DNA from: Drosophila persimilis
Taxonomy: Eukaryota > Arthropoda > Insecta > Diptera > Drosophilidae
Direction: 5' to 3'
Assembly (NCBI RefSeq): GCF_003286085.1
Contig: NW_020825350.1
Span: forward strand, 248,001-312,000
Length of the DNA stretch: 64,000 nucleotides
Shown: one piece after another, positions 57,307 through 64,000 of the stretch
How the letters are laid out: the number at the start of each line of letters is the position of its first letter
Position numbering within the stretch: position 1 is the stretch's first letter
Made by a program: the position numbers and the translations under genes
Notes under the pieces: generated by a model
What the model was told of the DNA's origin: nothing
Databases searched by the model: none
Seen by the model: only the letters and a program-made list of their open reading frames with translations

Positions 57307-58780
57307 AAGAACAGTTGGGGAAAGGCTAGGCAAGCCTCTGGCTATAGATACACGTACCATTATTGGCATAAGCATGGGCATGGCTGTGGCCTAGACCTAG
57401 GCAAATGGCTAGACAAATGGCACGAGTATCCCCCGCAAGAATCTGGTCACCAGAATTGAGTTCGATTGGATTCTTGATCTTGATCTCGTTGCCTATTTAC
57501 CACTCTGTGTGTGGGGGCAACACTGGCTGGCATTGGAGACGTCAATGGGGTCACACTGAGTGCGGATAACATTAAATGATTTGCATTGAAGGTCGAATGG
57601 GCAAGAAGTTTCCCCGACGAGCGAAGTATTCTGGAAGAAAAACCCCCTTACACTCACATTGCGTCAACATTAATGGGGCAACACTGTTTCCATCGTCTAT
57701 AGCAACACTCTAAATGTGTATTTATCTACTCTCTTGGTTGGCTAGAATAGCATTTACATTCTATATTTGCGCTGCATCTGACCATTATTATTATTATTCG
57801 AACACAACCTCAAACTTGTTGATTGCGTCGTTGTTTAGTTCTTGGAAAGTACACCTGAGTTTTGCAAATATTAAATAGTAGGTGGGCAAATATTATTGGA
57901 AGGCCTTGTTGCCATATATCATCCATATGCATGTCCATGTGTCCGATCCACAGAGGAGTCTCTCTCTCCACCTCCAACCACCTCTGGAGGTTGGGATATC
58001 TCAGATGACAGAGCAGTGCCTGTATCTATCTACGAGCATGTATTTTTAGATTTAGCTCCAGTACTGCCTCCCTGGCGGCTCACTGGCCACTTCCACAAAG
58101 AGCGGGGCATAGTCCTAATTGCCAGGATTCAGGTGAATGCCAATCTGTCTGCTATTTTCATCGCAGCGTTTTTTGATTCTCCAGTTTCGATTGGGTTCGA
58201 TGGGGATGCAACAATATTCAATGGATTCGTAGCCAGATGTATCTTTGTATCTGTGAGTCCCCTCCGTACACATATGTACACTCCCATATACTCGCCTCTG
58301 ATGTATGAACTTTGCAATTTGGCAAGGACACACCGCAGAGAGAGAGAGAGAACGCTAGAGAGGAGCTGCTGCTTGGCTGGGGGTAGCAGGATGCAGGGGC
58401 CTGTAGGGAGGACAGATGCGGGTTCGGGGTCGGGGCCGAGCACAGAATCCGTTCAAATTTATAGATTGAACTTGCACTTGGGCGCACACACACACAGCCA
58501 GAAGCCCAGATGTGGCAGCAGCAGCGGCAGCAGTCGAAAAATGCATGCAGGATGGAAATGCTGGGGGGCATGCAGCAGTTGGAGCATGGAGGGGCATGGC
58601 AAGGTGACGTGACGTGACGGTGCAGCCTCGACTCGACTGGGGTAGGTCAGGTCAGAGAACAGAGCAGAACCGATCCGAGACGAGCCGAACTGAACCGAAC
58701 CAAACAGAAACAGAAACAGAAACGGAGACACGGAGAGCTTTCGCTTAGCAGCACTGACCTACCGCACCGAGCCAAACGCT

Positions 58781-58853
58781 GTCCGTGTCCATGTCCGCGT
58801 CCGTGCCCGTGCCCATGTCCGTGCCCATGTCCGTGTCCGTGTACGTGTCCGTG
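58781..58853 (+). repeat. Hexamer array (ccgtgt/ccgtgc/ccatgt)
   Basis: About twelve imperfect hexamer units in tandem. No gene is associated with it. Confidence 0.8.
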
Positions 58854-61272
58854 ACGGCTACTGCGCAGGTCCCAATACCGTGTCGCCCGTCAGAGGCGCC
58901 CAGCTACCACACCACCCCGTGGACCGTCAGTTAGTCTGCTCCAAGGCGACTCGACAGCAAAGGTTCAACGTCCCGCAACGGGCCACGAGCCCGTCCAAGG
59001 ACATTGATACGCTCACAATGCCTGCCTGCTGCACATGACAGGTCCTGGATGTACAGACATATGCCTACACAGCTATATGCATACACACACACACACACAC
59101 AAACAGATATGTAAAAGGATATATATATATATAAATCCGTGTGTGGATTACGTAGAGACCGTAAGTGTGTCACAGGCGAGACCCTCTGGCATTGACAGCC
59201 ACATTCACAGCCACTCCATTCCCCTTCCCCTTCCCATTCCCACTCCAAATTCAATCTAAAATCTAAAATCCATAATCCATAATCCTCATCCAAAATGCAG
59301 TTCCCATCCCGATCACCGAACGGATCGAGTGGCATTTGGCCAACGCACTGCGGTGAAAGGTGAAAGGAGCACCAAATGGAAGACTTCAATCAGGAGCCGT
59401 GTGCGGGGAAGGGACTGGCAAAAAACCCCCTCAAAGGAGGACACATACTATGTACACATTCGGTTTTCTTGCGGTTGCAATTGCAGTCCAACTATGACTA
59501 TAACCATAACTAAGTAGTCGTGCATTCGTCGGGTATGGGATGGATCCGACGGGCAGCAGTTGGGCGCAACTTCAAGGCAACGCTGGGCGGGAATCAAGGA
59601 TATGCATGGTACCTTTTCATGTATTTTTCAACATTTTTAACAAGCCCTTCCTTCAGTTGAGGTCAGCGCCATTATTCAAATCAATTGAAGTGAATCCCAC
59701 AAAATGGTTTTGCATTTTGTCTACTACTTTTTCCAGCTTCCCAACGAATTCAGCGTTTGAGCATCGGAAAGAAGGCTTTTGAGCCCCACCAATAGATGCA
59801 TTTACTAATTGTAATGGCATTTAAGATACCTAGATTGAGCCCAACCGAGCCTTTATATATTTACAATAACTGAAGCGATGCAACATTCGGATGAACAATT
59901 GCTGTTGCCCCGTTAGAAGTCCTCGAAGTGGACACTTGTTTGTGGGATGAATTGAAGTCATTGTTGGAATCAAATCTCTTTTAGGTTTAGGAAAAATAAT
60001 GCGTCAAAGGGTGTTAAGTCCGAAGAATTTTTCCATGTAAACGGCACATGTGTGCACCCTTGCAAGCCCAAGTGATCATTCAAACTTGAAACCACTGAGC
60101 CATGTGATTGCCTATGAGTTCCACAACAATTCGTACTTTCAGTTTGTGATCGGCCAACGCCATTTTTCGGGCTGAGAGACCTCAACTGGGCGTCCAGAAT
60201 GTTCGGCATCGTGTGCGCTTAAACCACTCTTTTACCATTGAAATTGCTGGTGCACAGGCATGGCTGGAGTGTTTCCTCAGCATCATCTTCATCGTCATCG
60301 TCGGGCTATCGTTGACGGCATGGCACAGTACTGGCGTCCCTGTGGCATTAAAGGGATGCACTCAATGGGCCCGGAGCTGCAGCTGGAGTTGCTCTGCGTT
60401 TGATCACAGCAGATGCACATGTCTAGACCTGATGCATGTCCTTCCTCAGGGCTGCTCAATGTCTCTCCTGCTCACAAGTTCCCACACAGCAAGTACGTAT
60501 CGGTGACCAAGTTTCAGGCATGCCGCCATAGTTGATCGTTGCTCCTCATGTGGCAGACACCCGCTGCCGGCGACGATAATCCGCAGCCCAGCTCGAGCCG
60601 CCGACCTACTGGTCCTCCGAATCCACCTCCACCTCAACATAAAACTACACGATGGTGACCAGCCTCGGTCTGGTCCACGGTCCCTAATCCGAGTCCTTTG
60701 ACTTCTCCCGCAACCAGGTGCTGGAACCACCATGGCCAACTGCAAGAAGCTGCCGATCGAGCAAGGAATCTACATCCGTCTCCTGATCGCCAGCATTTAG
60801 CTTAAATCATTTTCGAGGCTAATCTTCCTTCCACTCGTATTTGCATTCCATCCTTCCATCCACATTGCTGTTGCATATATTCAAAGTTCTAGGAATGCAG
60901 TATTTTTCCCGACTTCCGTCTCCGGTTAGTCCTTCTGTGTGGCGAGTGCCGCCCGAGTTAGGGTGTCTTTCCAAAAAACTTCGCCCCAAGACTCATTCTG
61001 TTTAAATAGGTTCAAGTAGATCTGTAATGACATCGTTTACTTCTTGTTTCTCGAGATCGCTTTTATGTTACTGCGGAGAAAAATAGATCACAACGACCTC
61101 TATGGGGGATTGTATATTGTGTCAACATTTGAGTTGAATCCGTGCACTTGTTCCATATGTTCTTCAGCTGGAACATGAGTACAATATCAACACACAGCTG
61201 GCAGCGCTTAAGGAACAAGAACAAGTATAATCGCCCATGGGCCCGTGGTCTCTGTTGTGTGACATTCGCAAC

Positions 61273-61312
61273 GAATGCAGTCGTTCGCTTATGTGACATT
61301 TGTACAGCGAGC
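61273..61312 (+). repeat. Dispersed ~30-bp motif, copy 4
   Basis: Plus-strand core cagtcgttcgcttatgtgac followed by atttgtacagcgag. It lies far upstream of Hr4. Confidence 0.5.
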
Positions 61313-62094
61313 ATGTGAAACGGGAGGACCCTGAAGTTGTTGTTGGACTGTTGGACTGGTATATGTTGTGGGCTTGTGGGATCCTGCGAATAATTCAAGC
61401 CTGGAATCCCCCATTCTCCCGCCGAAATTTTAGAATCCAGAGGAACGCGTGTTTCGGATATTCAGCCTTTCGATTCACTTATTCGATTCACTCAACGTTT
61501 TTACGATCTCCAATCTGGTCTATCCTCCTATTTTTTATTATTACCTATTTTCTGTATTTTTGTATTTGTTGCGCTGTGTCTTTCGTTTCGTTTGTGGTGC
61601 GAAGGTGTAGGCTGTTTGTATTGTCTGTGCTCTGTACTCTGTGCATGGTACATACTCGCTGCTGGATCGTAGTAGACACCCACACACTCATTGATTCGCA
61701 CTCGCACTCGCACTCCGCGGACTACTCACACAATGAGCTTTTGATCGTTGTCGTTGAATTTGTCGTGCTTTGAATTCAAGCGCTAAGTGAAAGTTGTCCA
61801 AATGTTTATTATGATTATTGTCGTTGTCGTTGTCGTTGGTGTTGGTGTTGGTGTTGCTCTAACTATTGTTGTTTCTATTACACATTAACTGGGTGTCATG
61901 TACAGGCTTATATACATATGTACATATGCCAATGATCGTCATCCCATCATGATTGTCATGGGTTAGATATGTACGCAATTTTATTTGTAGGTACAGAAAA
62001 GGAAATCCCTGAATCTAGGAATCATAATACCAATCGATGTTCTCCGAGAGTGGAGAATATCTCTTCAATATATGTAAAATTGTATCGCCCCCTG

Positions 62095-62310
62095 GTATTT
62101 AAATATATTTAATATTCTAGATAAATATACACCGAACATTATTTAGTTACTACGAATTGAATATTTAATATTTGTTTTATGGTGGACGATTTTTAAATAA
62201 AATATGGGCCGTATTTAAAGGACTTTTTAATAGTGCATTTTATTTAATTTCACTATTTTTGTATATTTAAAAATCGTATATTTAATTATTAAATATTTCC
62301 CTGAATGATA
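62095..62310 (+). repeat. AT-rich interspersed repeat, copy 2
   Basis: Related to 55,850-56,030. Its two ends are roughly inverted (cctggtatttaaatat... and ...attaaatatttccctg), which suggests a small inverted-repeat element. Confidence 0.45.
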
Positions 62311-64000
62311 TTCAATTCAATTTGAGGGAATCATTCTTAGTCACACTCTCTCTCTCTCTCTGTCTCCCTCTCTCTGCCTCTCCCTCTACATCATCTCACA
62401 TTTTCTTGGCCTTAGGCTTGGCCTCCTCGACTCCTTCTAATCTGTATATCCTCCTGATGGATCCCTTTAGTCACCCCATGGCCATGGCCACTTTTGATAG
62501 TCGCATAAATTTGTACTTCTTCGGTTTTTTCCGCCTTTTTTGTTGTTGTTGTTGGGTCTCGCCTGCCTCGCATTTAAAAAATAAAAAAAATGTAATTGTT
62601 AAAATGCAAAAAGCAACACCAACAAAATGTACAAAAATGAAATAAAACTTGAAAACAACAACAACAACAGCAATGGCTTAACAATCGTTGTTGTTATTTT
62701 TTTTGCACTTTTTTTCTCACTTTCTCCTTTTGTGCACGCTTTTGACATTTTAATTGCTTTTTGCCCATTATCCACAGCCACGGCCAGGCCAAAAGGTAGG
62801 GAGGGTGGGGGGAGGCGTGGGGGTGTGATACACATAGGTAGGCAAGGGGATGGGGAAGGGGATGGGACTCGGGGGCCATAGGTCTCCCGAGTGAATTGTT
62901 GGTCAAAGACAAAAGACCGATTAGAAATAAAGGGGAACTGAAAGCCAACGTGATCAAAACCAAAAAAAAAAAAAAAAAAAATGGTATCCTAGCCCTCCCC
63001 CGGCCACCCTATTCTCGCCCACCTTGGCCATTCCACACCCACCCCACCAAACAGCTTAACCTCTCTGGAAACTTCCAATTCGAATTCTCCGACTCGTTTC
63101 AAAGTTCGACTCGAAGCTAAGTTCATTCACATTCGAAGGAGGGAAGACGACGACGACGATGACGAAGATCAAGCGGTGGGAAGAGAGAGGATTTTGGTTA
63201 GACACACGGCACGGGCACGGCATAGAGACGGAGCCACAGCCAGAGCCCCAGCGATTATGTAACATTTACCCACTAACGCCAAAAGCAGCAGGAAACCTAG
63301 AAAATCAAAATCAAAATGAAAATGAAAATGGGAAAAGCATCACGACGAAGTTTATGCTGTCGACGAAAGGAAAACTTGTTCGAAATAGTAGGAAGGGGAG
63401 TAGGCGAGCGGAGGATAAAGACAGCGAAACCCACGTCTTGGATTCACTTCAGCCTTCTCCAGTCTCCAGTCCCAGTCTCAGCTCCAAGCTCCAAGCTCCA
63501 TCTCCAGCTGCTGTTCCAACGATTTCCCAATGTCCAAACAGCACCAGCTCCAGCACCACCTCCTCCTCACTCCTCAGTCACCCTCCTGCTGTTGGCCATC
63601 ATTCGCTTCCTTGTATGACATAACAACTGCCTAACCCGAACCCGAACCCGAACGAAGCCAACTGGTGGGCAGAGCAGAAAACAGAAACAAGTCGGAGACG
63701 ACGGCGATCTTTACCTCCACGAAACAGAAACAGAAACTGAAACAGAAACAGAGTGCGGTGTAACCAACCAACCGACCGACCACCCCACCCGTCCTCCCCG
63801 GTTCAGACACCATCAGCCAACCCCCTCTGGGTTCCACTGTGCTCCACTGTGCTCCTCTGTACTTGTGTGTGTGTGTGTGTGTGTGCCACATTCCAGTTTT
63901 CTTGCCTTGCGGCTGGAAAATCCCGTTTTTCCCCATTCACTGATTCGATCAGGCGGCGTCGTAATGAAAATGAAAAACGAAAGAGGGAAAAAACGTTTTT

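Larger units (their letters stand above)
57001..64000. other. Far upstream region: non-coding
   Basis: No supported gene. It contains a long GA microsatellite (57,271-57,304), a ggtcacact core-promoter-like site (57,549-57,557), a ccgtgt/ccatgt hexamer array (58,781-58,853), a coding-like but broken stretch at 60,245-60,800 and the second AT-rich repeat at about 62,095-62,310. It may be intergenic or part of a long Hr4 5' intron. Confidence 0.4.

Noticed and set aside
59970-60209. Possible mariner-like transposase remnant on the minus strand
   Set aside because: I could not identify a catalytic DDE/D motif or terminal inverted repeats. The similarity was only impressionistic.

Overview
This is a window of eukaryotic genomic DNA from a Drosophila. 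The three recognisable proteins (alpha-actinin, the GPI-transamidase protease PIG-K and the orphan nuclear receptor Hr4/DHR4) are very close to the fly proteins as I remember them. Introns are mostly 55-120 nt with fly-type splice sites, and simple repeats (CA, CT/GA, CAG/CTG) are dense, with long polyglutamine and polyasparagine codon runs. In D. melanogaster I recall Actn, east, CG4406 (PIG-K) and Hr4 lying near one another in X-chromosome section 2C, so this is probably the orthologous Muller A (X) segment. Codon-repeat expansion and one intronic Helitron-like repeat suggest an obscura-group species. That last point is inference.

Layout. (1) 1-8.9 kb, + strand: Actn without its first coding exon, with two mutually exclusive CH2-domain exons, one of which has two donor sites, then EF-hands and 3'UTR. 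(2) 9.0-20.5 kb, - strand: a six-exon gene for a 2,388-residue low-complexity, acidic/basic nuclear-type protein with a Cys-rich module, best matched to east. Its 1.8-kb intron holds a Helitron/DINE-1-like element. (3) 20.5-25.4 kb: non-coding 5' flank of east and upstream DNA of PIG-K. (4) 25.4-26.7 kb, + strand: a complete five-exon PIG-K gene with the catalytic His and Cys. (5) 26.8-64 kb, - strand: the Hr4 locus, with a long 3' region, receptor exons at 33.7-39.7 kb and a long upstream regulatory/5' region.

The most interesting observations are in Hr4. The ligand-binding domain ends at a TAG followed by C, and the same frame then stays open for 358 codons, crosses a canonical 58-nt intron and continues for 210 more residues. 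This is either stop-codon readthrough or an alternative-acceptor tail of about 568 residues. A second open frame at 43.4-44.8 kb is phase-compatible with the acceptor 5 nt before the Hr4 ATG and would give an N-terminal extension of about 450 residues. A short motif (hydrophobic pair-Lys-Thr/Ser-x-Leu) recurs in the core protein and in both putative extensions, linking them. Four dispersed copies of a roughly 30-bp non-coding motif also lie in the Hr4 locus.

The genes do not form a pathway: actin crosslinking, nuclear architecture, GPI-anchor attachment and ecdysone-related transcription happen to be neighbours. Exon coordinates come from reading splice sites and phase by eye. Transcript ends, untranslated exons and promoters are not resolved.
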